NCBI RefSeq assembly: GCF_002109495.1
Contig: NZ_LVJN01000020.1
Location: forward strand, 1,224,300-1,288,299
From: Magnetofaba australis IT-1
GTDB taxonomy: Bacteria > Pseudomonadota > Magnetococcia > Magnetococcales > Magnetococcaceae
Length of the DNA stretch: 64,000 nt
Direction: 5' to 3'
The position numbers were made by a program, and so were the translations under genes. Of the stretch, positions 27,249 through 36,124 are shown piece by piece. Below the pieces are notes generated by a model that saw only the letters and a program-made list of their open reading frames with translations, made no database searches and was not told the DNA's origin. Each line of letters starts with the position of its first letter. Within the stretch, counting starts at the first letter, position 1.

Positions 27249-28029
27249 ATGAGCAATCATATCGAAAACGGACAGGTACGGGTACTGGGGATTGATCTGG
27301 GCAAGAGCGTGTTTCAGTTGCATGGCGTGGATGCGCGCGGCAAGAGCGTTCTGAAACAGCGCTTGAAACGAGATAAGTTACTGGAGTTCATGGCGCAACT
27401 GCCGCCGTGCCTGGTGGGGATGGAAGCCAGTAGCGGCGCGCATCACTGGGCGCGGAAATTTCAGGGATATGGGCATGAAGTGCGTTTGATGGCGCCGCAA
27501 TATGTGAAGCCCTACGTGAAGCGGCACAAGAACGACAGCGTGGACGCTGAGGCGATATGTGAAGCGGTACAGCGTCCGAATATGCGTTTTGTGGGGATCA
27601 AAAGCGTTGCCCAGCAAGAAATTCTAGCGTTGCATCGGGTGCGCAGTCTGGCGGTGAAGAACCGCACGGCGTTGGTGAACCAGATTCGCGGACTGCTTGC
27701 CGAGTATGGGATTGTCTTTCCCAAGAGCATCAAACAGGCGCGGCGGGCGATTGTGCTGATTTTGAGTGAACTCCACAGGGGGCAAGGCGTGGCTGACGGG
27801 GATCAGCAAGCGGGGAAACGGTTATCTTCGCACCCTGTTGATTCATGGGGCGCGGGCGGCGTTGCGCGTGTGTGAAAACAAGCCGTATCGCCGCAGCCAG
27901 TGGGCAGTGTCGGTGTCGGAACGTCGCGGCGCAAATAGAGCAGTGGTGGCGCTGGCCAACCGCATGGCGCGCAGCGCGTGGGCGATGCTGGTGAAGCAGG
28001 AGGCCTATGGGGCCAGCGCCGCTGTGTAG
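27249..28029 (+). pseudogene. IS110/IS1111-family transposase, internally deleted
   Basis: The N-terminal DEDD (RuvC-like) domain is present, from VLGIDLGKSVFQLHGVD through LVGMEASSGAHHWARKF and the HKNDSVDAEAICEAV segment. The C-terminal domain appears in another frame from about 27768, beginning NSTGGKAWLTGISKRGNGYL then RTLLIHGARAAL to the stop at 28029. Between residues about 175 and the NSTGGK motif a normal member has roughly 100 more residues that are absent here, and the join is out of frame. The first frame therefore runs on only to 27875 with unrelated residues. The product cannot be a working recombinase. Confidence 0.9.
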
Positions 28030-28314
28030 AGAGAGCGCAATACAACTCTAAAAGAAAAACAGGCCGATAAGGAAAGAGAAAGAGATCCCACCAGCCAGGT
28101 TGCGAGAGAGAGTCGAGATTGATGGCGTGAAACGGCATAGCCCTGCGTGGTCAAGAACCTGTTTCGCCCAAGGGCCCATTGAGGCCGAGGGTGTGTTGAG
28201 GAGGGCCACGCGCAAATTCCATCAGGGCCAGAGGGCGACAAGCCCCTCATCAACAGGCCGGATACATGGGCGCGACTAAGCCTCACACATCAGTGGACAT
28301 TTTCTCTTGCCGTG
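28030..28314 (+). ncRNA. Candidate bridge/seek RNA region of the IS1111-type element
   Basis: The 285 bases between the transposase stop and the right inverted repeat have no credible reading frame. In IS1111-group elements this 3' non-coding part encodes the guide RNA (bridge or seekRNA) that pairs with target and donor. The assignment here is by position only; I did not derive a fold or the guide loops. Confidence 0.35.
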
Positions 28315-28329
28315 GCGGAGCGGACCATA

Positions 28330-28392
28330 CATGGGCGGAGCCCACGGTTTGGATTTTGACTTTGGGAGCTCGAGGGCGTAGCCCTCGATATC
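28330..28392 (+). repeat. Mosaic hairpin repeat, right half
   Basis: Continues the repeat split by the IS. Hairpins TGGGC-GGA-GCCCA (28332-28344) and CGAGGGC-GTA-GCCCTCG (28371-28387). The stretch 28362-28392 recurs at 28621-28651 with a few differences. Confidence 0.75.
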
Positions 28393-28478
28393 TTTCATGA
28401 CCAATCCTCAAACTGTCCGATTCTGACTTCAACCGACAATAACTATGGGCCGCCGACTGGTCAGCGGCGGGGTGATTC

Positions 28479-28651
28479 GGGCCATCCATGGCCCTCACCC
28501 TTCGGGCTCGCTGCGCGAGTCCGATTCGGCAATCCTGCCGAATCGTCTGGGGGCTGCGCCCCCAGCGGCCACAGGCGAAGCCGTATCTAATAGATTGGGC
28601 AGCGCCCCATGGTGTGGACGTTGGGAGCTCGAAGGCGGAGCCCTCGATATC
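28479..28651 (+). repeat. Mosaic hairpin array of about six stems
   Basis: Successive stems are GGGCCAT/ATGGCCC (28479-28494), GATTCGGCA/TGCCGAATC (28523-28544), CTGGGGGC/GCCCCCAG (28547-28565), short GGC-GAA-GCC (28574-28582), GGGC-AGC-GCCC (28597-28607) and CGAAGGC/GCCCTCG (28630-28646). No coding potential. With the right half at 28330-28392 this fills most of the 760-base gap between the transposase remnant and the next gene. Confidence 0.75.
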
Positions 28652-28711
28652 ATCTATTTTCCCATTCTGAAAAGCCTGATTTTGGATTTTTTTGGTGAGT
28701 ATTTTGTTGAA

Positions 28712-28763
28712 CTCTGCAATTCAGAGTAATACTCTGTGTTTTAGAGGCCTCTGCAATGCAGAG
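28712..28763 (+). promoter_or_regulatory. Triple palindromic operator before the lipoprotein/membrane-protein operon
   Basis: Three 15-base palindromes follow each other: CTCTGCAATTCAGAG (28712-28726), the weaker CTCTGTGTTTTAGAG (28732-28746) and CTCTGCAATGCAGAG (28749-28763). Centres are 20 and 17 bases apart. The last ends 14 bases before the AGGAGG ribosome-binding site of the next gene, so a bound protein would block transcription or initiation. The winged-helix regulator encoded at the operon's end is the obvious candidate binder (inference). Confidence 0.65.
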
Positions 28764-28789
28764 TTAAGTATCCAAACAGGAGGATGATC

Positions 28790-29200
28790 ATGAAAAGCCG
28801 TTTTTACGTTGTGAGCAGAGCGGCGGCGCTGGCGCTGCTGAGTGGTTGCGCGGGAATGACCCAGGGGCCGGATGCTGCGCGGTTGCAGAGCCTGCCGGTG
28901 GTTGCGTATGGACAGACGCCGCAGACAGAGGAGTATGTGACGCACTTTGCCAAAGGCTCGGATGCGCCGATGGCGTTCACCGTCCAGGGAACCCTGCTGC
29001 AGCAGCCGCAAACCCTCACAGGGGTGGCGAAAATGGGTCGTGACCTGTGGGTCTATCGGCAGTGGATGAGTTATGATCGTCAGCGCTGGATAAAAGGTGG
29101 GGAGGGGATTGCAATCAAGGTCGATGTGCAGCTGCCGCAATGGGGCGAAACGCGTCCGTCACGGGTGGTGATGACACTGGATGCGCGCAATCCACAATAA
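28790..29200 (+). CDS. Small predicted lipoprotein
   Basis: A 136-residue lipoprotein. The start is ATG 28790, six bases after a perfect AGGAGG; the ATG at 28784 abuts the AGGAGG. The signal ends in the lipobox LSGC with Cys20. The mature part contains FAKGSDAPMAFTVQGTLLQQ, the PQTLTGVAKMGRDLWVYRQW segment and WIKGGEGIAIKVDVQLPQWG, which reads as a small beta-rich domain. I do not recognise the family. It is first in a three-gene run with a membrane protein and a winged-helix regulator, all downstream of the triple palindrome. Confidence 0.8.
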   Translation: MKSRFYVVSRAAALALLSGCAGMTQGPDAARLQSLPVVAYGQTPQTEEYVTHFAKGSDAPMAFTVQGTLLQQPQTLTGVAKMGRDLWVYRQWMSYDRQRWIKGGEGIAIKVDVQLPQWGETRPSRVVMTLDARNPQ

Positions 29201-29236
29201 ACGGCGGCGGCGACTGAGCGAGCCCATGAGGAGCGG

Positions 29237-30292
29237 ATGATGTCAGAACAGCAGATCACGCCCCAAAGTCAACTGGACGCCATTCACGCCATGCTCGATG
29301 AGAGTCGGCACAGCGTGCGGGTGGATGGGCACACCCTGACGATTTGGGGCGTGGCGGGGGGCCTGTTGTGTGTGGTGGGGGATCTGTGGATCACCCATGA
29401 GAACTTTCCCGAAGCGTGGATGCGGGCGTTGGCGGTGTTGGGGCTGGTGGGCGGCGTGTTGGCGCTGGCTGCGGGATTGGATTGGCGTATGACGCGCCGC
29501 GCGCATCAGTTGCAGGAGCGTACGCTCAGTTTTGTGCATCAGCGCGTGCGCCGCGTGTGGTGGTATCTGATGGGGCTTGGGGTGGCCATGAACGTGGGCA
29601 TGGTCATCTTTGGCGGCGGCTTTCTGAGCTACAGTATGTGGCTGTTCTTGGTGGGGCTGGCGCTGGTGGTGCAAGGGCTGTTTTCGCGCCAGCCGTTGAT
29701 CCCGCTGGGGGTGGCGTTTCAGGTGATCGCGGTGGGGATGCTCGCCAGTGGGGTGGAGTACGTGGCGCTGCGCTGGATCACCGCCATTGTATTGGGCGTC
29801 GGGCTGCCGCTGGCGGCGTGGATGCTGCCGCGTTTGGAGAGCGCGCAGGCGGTGGCGCGCCATTGGCTCGCCATGGGGGGGTGGTTGGCGCTGATGACGG
29901 CATTGAGCGTGGCGAGCGTCTCTCTGCTACGGGCGACGTCGGCTCCCGCTGGCGCGGAGATCCCTTTGGCGCAATGGCGCGCGGGCGGCGCAGTGGCCCA
30001 GGGGCCTGCGGTGTTGGCCCTGCCGCCAGGGGCGGCGCTGCCGTTGACGCTGACCTTCAACAGTGATGCGCTGGAGCGCCCGTTGACCGTGGAATCGGAG
30101 GTGAAATTGACCCGCCCCCTGTGGGTGGAGATGGTCAGTGGCGAGCCGGGCGCGCGGTTGCGCAGCGGGGCGGGACCGTGGCGCAAATCCCTGTATGCGC
30201 TGCGGGTGCGGCAGCTCTCATTCCGCGCCCAGGCAGATGCTGAGGCCGGCTTGCGGCTGCAGGCGAGCATGCGCATGGATGTGCGGGAGTAG
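29237..30292 (+). CDS. Polytopic membrane protein of unknown function
   Basis: A 351-residue protein with about seven membrane helices (near residues 32-50, 61-80, 108-128, 130-150, 153-173, 176-194 and 209-228), followed by a soluble C-terminal domain of about 120 residues that ends in RLQASMRMDVRE. The C-terminal part looks beta-rich (PLTLTFNSDALERPLTVESE) and would be periplasmic or cytoplasmic depending on helix number. No family recognised. GAGGAGCGG precedes the start. It lies 36 bases after the lipoprotein gene and 8 bases before the regulator gene, which argues that the three work together. Confidence 0.8.
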   Translation: MMSEQQITPQSQLDAIHAMLDESRHSVRVDGHTLTIWGVAGGLLCVVGDLWITHENFPEAWMRALAVLGLVGGVLALAAGLDWRMTRRAHQLQERTLSFVHQRVRRVWWYLMGLGVAMNVGMVIFGGGFLSYSMWLFLVGLALVVQGLFSRQPLIPLGVAFQVIAVGMLASGVEYVALRWITAIVLGVGLPLAAWMLPRLESAQAVARHWLAMGGWLALMTALSVASVSLLRATSAPAGAEIPLAQWRAGGAVAQGPAVLALPPGAALPLTLTFNSDALERPLTVESEVKLTRPLWVEMVSGEPGARLRSGAGPWRKSLYALRVRQLSFRAQADAEAGLRLQASMRMDVRE

Positions 30293-30300
30293 GCGGCGCC

Positions 30301-30594
30301 ATGGGGGGCGGCGATCTATTGGATCCTCTGCTGCACCAGCCGGTGCGAACGCGCCTGGCGGCGCTGTTGGCGGGGCGCGAGGGGGCCAGTTTCAGCGAGT
30401 TGAAAAAGGCGCTGGAGCTGACCGACGGCAACCTTGATGCGCATATGCGCAAACTGTTGCAGGCGGAGTATGTCGAAGCGGAGCGTCATGGGGTCGGGCC
30501 CAAGGGGCAGACGGTGTACGCCTTGACCGCCAAAGGCCGCACGGCGTTTCAGCACTACGTGGCGGCGCTGGAGAAGCTCCTCTCCCTGGGTTAG
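30301..30594 (+). CDS. Winged-helix transcriptional regulator
   Basis: A 97-residue single-domain winged-helix protein. LDPLLHQPVRTRLAALLAGR, then FSELKKALELTDGNLDAHMRKL as helix-turn-helix and VYALTAKGRTAFQHYVAALEKL as wing and dimer helix match the small MarR/PadR-like family often annotated as winged-helix DNA-binding domain (HTH_27). No ligand domain, so its signal may come by protein contact. Such genes are typically co-transcribed with the genes they control; here that would be the lipoprotein and membrane protein behind the three CTCTGNANTNCAGAG-type palindromes. Confidence 0.85.
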   Translation: MGGGDLLDPLLHQPVRTRLAALLAGREGASFSELKKALELTDGNLDAHMRKLLQAEYVEAERHGVGPKGQTVYALTAKGRTAFQHYVAALEKLLSLG

Positions 30595-30884
30595 CCGTCT
30601 GCTCCGTTTATTCTCCCGCCACTCGGCGGCGGGAATTCCATCGAAGAATCCCCGGATTTGGCAAATACAGGGGTGACGCACAAGACTGCTTTATGCCAAG
30701 ATAACGTTGCTGAATCATCAGCGGCGTGTGGCAGCCTCTAAAATACCGATTCATACGGCGCTGTGTTGGCGTTTGACATCGCTGGCGCAGCGCATGGGGA
30801 TGTGTGCATACCCTGTCCCGCCCATCGCGTCGCGTTCATGACGGATCCCACTCATCGGATGGACTTCGATACAGGATGCTTCTT

Positions 30885-32489
30885 ATGGATCTCAAGGCCC
30901 TGGAACCCTATGGCATCACCGGCGTTGCGGAAATCGTGCGCAACCCCTCGTATGATCAACTGTTTGCTGAAGAGAGCCGACCGGAGTTGGAAGGCTTTGA
31001 ACGCGCGCAAGAGACCGAGCTGGGCGCGATGAATGTGATGACCGGAATCTTCACCGGTCGTTCGCCCAAGGACAAATACATCGTCCTGGATGACGCCACG
31101 CGGGACACCATCTGGTGGTGGACGGCGGATAACAAGTCCGATAACAAACCGTTGGACCCGGCTACCTGGGCGGAGATGAAGCAGTGTGTGGTGGAGCAGC
31201 TCTCCGGCAAGCGGCTGTTTGTGGTGGACGCCTTCTGCGGGGCCAATCCCGATACGCGCTTGAAGGTGCGCTTCATCATGGAGGTGGCGTGGCAGGCGCA
31301 CTTTGTCACCAACATGTTCATCCGTCCCAGCGCCGAGGAGCTGGCCAACTTCGGCGAGCCGGACTTCGTGGTGATGAACGGCTCCAAAACCACCTACCCG
31401 AAGTGGCAAGAGAAGGGGCTCAATTCGGAGAACTTCTCGGCGTTCAATCTCACCGAGCACATGCAGATCATCGGCGGCACCTGGTACGGCGGAGAGATGA
31501 AGAAGGGCATCTTCTCCATGATGAACTACTATCTGCCGCGCAAGGGGATCGCCTCCATGCACTGCTCGGCCAATAAGAACGAGGCCGGGGATGTGGCGAT
31601 CTTCTTTGGTCTGTCGGGCACCGGCAAGACCACCCTCTCCGCCGACCCCCACCGTCTGCTCATCGGTGACGACGAGCATGGTTGGGACGACACCGGCGTG
31701 TTCAATTTTGAGGGCGGCTGCTACGCCAAGACCATCAATCTGGACCCCGAGGAGGAGCCGGACATCTACCACGCCATCAAGCGCGACGCGCTGTTGGAGA
31801 ACGTCACGGTGGATGAACGCGGCAAGATCGACTTCAGCGATGGCTCGGTGACGCAGAATACCCGGGTCTCGTACCCCATTGAGCACATCGACCATGTGGT
31901 CAAGCCGCCGTCACGGGGCGGCCACGCCACCAAGGTGATCTTCCTCACCGCCGACGCCTTTGGGGTGTTGCCGCCGGTGGCCAAATTGGACCACGAACAG
32001 ACCCAGTACCACTTCCTCTCCGGCTTCACCGCCAAGTTGGCGGGCACCGAGTGCGGCGTCACCGAGCCCACGCCGACCTTCTCCGCCTGCTTTGGCGCGG
32101 CGTTTTTGAGTCTGCACCCCACCCGCTACGGGCAGGAGCTGGTCAAGCGCATGGATGCGGTGGGGGCCCACGCCTATCTGGTCAACACCGGCTGGAACGG
32201 CACCGGAAAACGGGTGGCGATTCACGATACGCGGCACATCATCGACGCCATTCTCGACGGGACCATCGAGCAGGCGCCGACCATCACCCTGCCCATTTTT
32301 AATCTGGTGATCCCCACCAAGCTGCACGACGTGGAGCCGGGGATTCTCGATCCCCGCGACACCTATGCGGATCCGGCCCAGTGGCAAGCGAAGGCGGAGA
32401 AGCTGGCGGCGCTGTTCATCAAGAACTTCGCCGCCTATACGGACATCGCCCATGGCGAGGAGTTGGTCCGGGCGGGGCCGCAACTGTAG
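30885..32489 (+). CDS. pckA: Phosphoenolpyruvate carboxykinase (ATP)
   Basis: Converts oxaloacetate plus ATP to phosphoenolpyruvate, CO2 and ADP in gluconeogenesis. The 534-residue length is normal for the ATP-dependent class. Seen in order are [13 protein letters not shown], the [20 protein letters not shown] signature, P-loop [16 protein letters not shown] near residue 243, [20 protein letters not shown] metal and substrate ligands, and the [10 protein letters not shown] lysine/arginine region. ATG 30885 has AGGA eight bases upstream; ATG 30876 would add three residues. It is monocistronic with its own terminator, on the same strand as mdh and the carbonic anhydrase gene several kilobases upstream. 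Confidence 0.95.
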   Translation: MDLKALEPYGITGVAEIVRNPSYDQLFAEESRPELEGFERAQETELGAMNVMTGIFTGRSPKDKYIVLDDATRDTIWWWTADNKSDNKPLDPATWAEMKQCVVEQLSGKRLFVVDAFCGANPDTRLKVRFIMEVAWQAHFVTNMFIRPSAEELANFGEPDFVVMNGSKTTYPKWQEKGLNSENFSAFNLTEHMQIIGGTWYGGEMKKGIFSMMNYYLPRKGIASMHCSANKNEAGDVAIFFGLSGTGKTTLSADPHRLLIGDDEHGWDDTGVFNFEGGCYAKTINLDPEEEPDIYHAIKRDALLENVTVDERGKIDFSDGSVTQNTRVSYPIEHIDHVVKPPSRGGHATKVIFLTADAFGVLPPVAKLDHEQTQYHFLSGFTAKLAGTECGVTEPTPTFSACFGAAFLSLHPTRYGQELVKRMDAVGAHAYLVNTGWNGTGKRVAIHDTRHIIDAILDGTIEQAPTITLPIFNLVIPTKLHDVEPGILDPRDTYADPAQWQAKAEKLAALFIKNFAAYTDIAHGEELVRAGPQL

Positions 32490-32583
32490 CTTGGGGGGAG
32501 GGCTAAGCCGCATAGCGCAATCATCAGGGGCTCAGAGAGGGGCCGAAGAGCGCCTGAATGGATGAATGCGCAGTGAAGTCCTG

Positions 32584-32609
32584 AAAAGCCAGCTTTACGC
32601 TGGCTTTTT
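32584..32609 (+). terminator. Rho-independent terminator after pckA
   Basis: Ten-base perfect stem AAAAGCCAGC / GCTGGCTTTT with a TTTAC-type loop and a T-run, 95 bases after the pckA stop. Confidence 0.9.
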
Positions 32610-32673
32610 GGTTTTTGGCAGGCCGTAAGCTTGGGCGCTTATGGAGACGATGTTTTGGCGGGTGGAGCCGAAA

Positions 32674-33612
32674 TTACTCTGTCTTGGGGGGTGAGTTTAA
32701 CCACGCCCGCGTCAAGCTCCGCGCTTCCTCAATCTGCTCTGGCGTCATCATCGACTCCAACTGCTCAAGATTGCGCAGTCCGGAAACCGGGTTCTTCTGA
32801 CGCGCCAAATCAAACCATTTGTGGGCTTGGATAAAGCTTTTCGTCACGCCGTCTCCTTTGGCGTAGAGCACGCCCAAATTGACAAGCGCTGGGGCAAACC
32901 ATTGCTCGGCGGCTAGCAGGTACCACTTTGCCGCCTCGCTGAAGTTCTGTGGGACGCCTTTGCCGGTTGCATAAAATATTCCCAAGTAAAATTGCGCCTG
33001 GGCAAAACCATTCTGTGCGGCTTTCTGATGCCAGGTTATGGCCTGTTCGAAGCTTTGAGAAACGCCGACTCCCTTCGAATACATTTCGCCAAGCCTGTAT
33101 TGTGCGCGGGCGCTTCCTTGATTGGCCCAGTAGAGGGCGCCGCGAGCCTCTCGTCTCCAATCACGTTGCGCATTTGCCCGCTCAAGCTCTTGTTGGGTCA
33201 TTTTCAGTGGTGTGAGGGCAATTTGCTGGAGGTTGCCGAAACCGCCTTCGAGCTCTTGCTGAATATGCATAATTTCGCTGGGCATTCCATGCCCCTCATT
33301 GACCAGTAGAGTGGCGCTTTTCAACAGAATTCTGGCCTCTTTTTGCCTGTTTCGACTCAGCGCCTGTTCCGCCAGCTCGATATAGCGCTCAAAAACACGC
33401 CGTAAACCTGTGTTCGCCTGACTGTTCCCAGGGTCTATTTCGAGGACCCTCTTGAATTTTGCATAGGCGCTTTTCGTCTTGTGGCGCATCAGTTGGTCAC
33501 GCGCCAAATGCTGCTCCGCTTGTTGCAGTAACGCGCCGATATTTTCTGCGTAGGCGCAAACGCTGGGAGGCAGAATCATCGTCATCAGAAAGAAAAACAC
33601 GAATCTATTCAT
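32674..33612 (-). CDS. Exported Sel1-repeat protein
   Basis: About 312 residues from the ATG at 33612, chosen because a signal peptide (MNRFVFFFLMTMILPPSVCAYA) begins there after GGAAAAGAG. The N-terminal half is helical and TPR-like (SAYAKFKRVLEIDPGNSQAN). The C-terminal half has at least three Sel1-type repeats: ARAQYRLGEMYSKGVGVSQS, then AQAQFYLGIFYATGKGVPQN and APALVNLGVLYAKGDGVTKS. Sel1 repeats form solenoids that mediate protein contacts, often in envelope or signalling complexes. It is convergent with pckA, and the response-regulator gene lies beyond its 5' side on the other strand. No specific role can be given. Confidence 0.85.
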   Translation of the reverse strand: MNRFVFFFLMTMILPPSVCAYAENIGALLQQAEQHLARDQLMRHKTKSAYAKFKRVLEIDPGNSQANTGLRRVFERYIELAEQALSRNRQKEARILLKSATLLVNEGHGMPSEIMHIQQELEGGFGNLQQIALTPLKMTQQELERANAQRDWRREARGALYWANQGSARAQYRLGEMYSKGVGVSQSFEQAITWHQKAAQNGFAQAQFYLGIFYATGKGVPQNFSEAAKWYLLAAEQWFAPALVNLGVLYAKGDGVTKSFIQAHKWFDLARQKNPVSGLRNLEQLESMMTPEQIEEARSLTRAWLNSPPKTE

Positions 33613-34106
33613 CTCTTTTCCATTGTTAGGGCATGCCGTCGCCATGGCCTCCGCAGCACAAGCAGAGCACGAAGCTACTCTTCGCCGTATGGAGCCGAAC
33701 AGCTTGTCTTAGAATGGGCGCGCCGCATGTGAGCGACCCCGCTGGCGCGCGCCTCTTCTGCGCCTAAAATGCGGGTTTTGGCGCATGCAGAAAAATATCC
33801 CCATCTCACTGCTCGGCACAGTCAGGCGAATTCGTTGGAACCGTGGGCGAGGACCTTCTCTGCGGCGCCGGAGACTTATGCGAGCGGGGCTGGCATCAGG
33901 AAATATGATCGCCAGCAATTTTGTTGTTGTGCAAAACTATCTGGAAAATTAGCATGTTTTGCATAAGCTGGCATGGGTTTGCCGTGTTTGTACGGAAACA
34001 TCGTCAGAGAGAGATTGGAATTTAAGCTTCCTTGGGCGACGTCGGTTTGAGGGAAGCGCGATCCGTATCCTGCCATCTCAAAGCCGACCAATGCATGAGG
34101 GTTGAT
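33613..34106. other. Intergenic region, nothing recognised
   Basis: This 494-base divergent gap separates the Sel1-repeat gene from the response-regulator gene. The part from 33900 to 34020 is AT-rich and probably holds promoters. No convincing gene, repeat or terminator is visible. Confidence 0.5.
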
Positions 34107-35077
34107 ATGAATTCCGACACAAAACCAAATAACAAACCGACTGTTCTCATCGTTGATGATGAAGAGGCCACGTTTCAAATTATTAAGGCGGCATTGGGAG
34201 GCGATTATGCTTTTGAGTATGCGGACAATGGAAAACGTGGATTAGATAAAATCCTCAATGCAAAGCCAGACCTCGTTTTATTGGATCTGGAGATGCCTGT
34301 AATGAACGGTTATGAGGTCCTGGGGAGTCTTGATCTCACCGTGGCCCACGACTTCGATGTTATTGTTCTGACGAGTGATAATCATCTGTCAGTCATCGAA
34401 CGCTGCTACAAGCTTGGCGTGAATCTGTTTATGCGCAAGCCAGCCAACATATTCGAGATCAGAGGGGTGGTGCAAAGAACGATTGCGTCCCGCCAGTACA
34501 AGCGCAGTCTTGTGTTGGAAAAACTCTATGTGAAAAGCCTGTTGGATAGCTCGGAGAGCGCGATCATCGGGCTTTCTCAAGATTTGAAGATTACTCTGGC
34601 CAATCCGGCGGCGCTCAGCATGCTGGAATATGATATGGAAGAGATTGTTAATATTGAGCTGCGTGATCTCTTTGCCGATCAGATCGAAGCGAATATGGCG
34701 GAGGTGTTTGCCAATGCCGGCCGGTTATTCAGCAAGGGACCTCCTGGAAGGGCAAAAGCGGAAACACGGTTGCCGTGAGTTTGACGATCTCCTGCTTGAC
34801 TGATGATTCCGGCGCCGTGGTTGGCGCCGTTGTGAACGCCAAGGATGTCTCACGCCAGCGCCGTGCGGCGGAGATGATTCGAGATAAACAGACAAAAGAG
34901 TTGGTCGCTCGGAGCTTGAAATCGACTGCGGTGGGGATTGGGCGTTGCCAGGATCACCTGTCGCAGGTCCTGCAAATGTTCACTACCCAAAACGTGGATG
35001 AACAGGCCCGAGAGCAGATTGCGTCAGCAAACGACATCTGCACACAACTCCTTCGAGATCTCAGCGCCAGCAAGTAG
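34107..35077 (+). pseudogene. REC-PAS response regulator, single-base frameshift
   Basis: Start at ATG 34107 with GAGGG five bases upstream. The receiver domain is complete: TVLIVDDEEAT, phospho-acceptor aspartate in LVLLDLEMPVMNGYEVL, VIVLTSDN and FMRKPAN. A PAS domain begins at SSESAIIGLSQDLKITLANP. At 34736-34738 the frame breaks: the first frame ends at 34778 with unrelated residues, while the natural continuation (TSWKGKSGNTVAVSLTISCL to ASANDICTQLLRDLSASK) is in another frame to 35077. Restoring one G in the GGG run gives about 324 residues. Could be decay or a sequence error. It precedes the interrupted sensor kinase gene by 116 bases. Confidence 0.82.
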
Positions 35078-35193
35078 GATTTTGGCCGCTTTTGAGATAC
35101 TGATAAGAGCCCAAGCCGTTCTCTTTACGGGTAGAAAAGGGCGCTCCTTTTCCGTGTTCAGGCCGCACGACAAGATTCTGGATTTGAAATCAC

Positions 35194-36078
35194 ATGAATG
35201 ACCATCTTGCTGCATGGAATGCTGGAGTGGGGCGCACAGGAAACGCAAGCGCCCGGCGCGCCTCTCTTCGTCATAAGCTGAGTTTGTATATTTGGCTCTT
35301 ATTGACGGCTTCGGGCATCGCAGGCGGACTCGTTATCCAGTTTCTCTTTGATGAGCAGGTCATCAGTGCGCGGGGGACGCTCTTTCTCCATATTGCGGAG
35401 AGCATGGTCAATCAGCTGGACCGGGATATGGCGGCCAGGCTGAATGAGATCACCATGCATGCTGGCGATGAGCGTCTGACGCGCGACCTCCTCTCCCCAG
35501 AACAGCGACGTGAATTGTTGACCCGTTGGCGGGATAATTCCGCATTCGCCTGGATCGGTCTGCTTGATCGCAATGGAAAAATCGCCATCGCCTCCGATGG
35601 CCTTCTTGAAGGAGCCGATGTTTCCAAACGCGACTATTTTCTCGCAGGCTTGCGGGGTGAAGCCTATGCGGGAGATGTCCATGAGGCCCATCTCCTGGCG
35701 CAACACATGGCTCCGCCGCGGCATGATTCCCTGCCTCTGCGTTTTGTCGATGTGGCGCATCCTATTTTGGATGAAGAAGGCGCCTTTGCCGGCGTGCTGG
35801 TCGCCCATATCAGCTGGGATTGGGCTGGTGATGTGCGCAATGGGTTGCTGCAACCCCTCGGCAATGCGCGTGGGTTGGAAGTGATCCTGTTCAGCAGTGA
35901 GGGCAAACCGTTAATTGGACCGGATTCCGTCATGGCCTCCTCACAGCAGGAGATCTTTCCTCGCGGCGGGAAAGAGAGAGCAGAGGGCGACGGGTATCAA
36001 CTGACGCATGATGAAAATGGTCAGGAGTACTTGGCGGGATTTGCGTTCAGTAAAGGCGTTATGGGCTTCCCGGGGATG
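35194..36078 (+). pseudogene. Hybrid sensor kinase, 5' part (cut by IS3-family element)
   Basis: Encodes the N-terminal 295 residues of a membrane sensor kinase: a first membrane helix (LYIWLLLTASGIAGGLVIQF, about residues 31-50), then a periplasmic double-Cache-type domain with AWIGLLDRNGKIAIASDG, DVSKRDYFLAGLRGEAYAGD and PLRFVDVAHPILDEEGAFAGVLVAHISWDW. It reads GVMGFPGM up to 36078, where the IS begins. The apparent reading frame continues 11 residues into the IS and stops at 36111. The rest of the gene resumes in frame at 37497. Confidence 0.88.
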
Positions 36079-36124
36079 TGCTGGTTCAGCGGAAACATGA
36101 CAACCGTCTAAACCAAAATATCAG

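Larger units (their letters stand above)
27157..28329 (+). mobile_element. Defective IS1111-type (IS110 family) insertion sequence
   Basis: About 1173 bases. Boundaries were set by comparison with the uninterrupted repeat at 61441-61520: the left flank ends GCGGGT and the right flank resumes CATGGGCGGAGCCC, against GCGGGTCACGGGCGGAGCCC in the intact copy, with no target duplication. Subterminal inverted repeats ATGGTCCGCTCCGC (27165-27178) and GCGGAGCGGACCAT (28315-28328) are perfect over 14 bases and placed asymmetrically, 8 and 1 bases from the ends. Such repeats are a feature of the IS1111 subgroup. The transposase has a large internal deletion, so the copy is not autonomous. Confidence 0.85.

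Noticed and set aside
33968-33984. Sigma54-like TGGCATGGGTTTGC upstream of the response regulator
   Set aside because: Spacing between GG and GC is 9 rather than 10 bases, which normally abolishes function.
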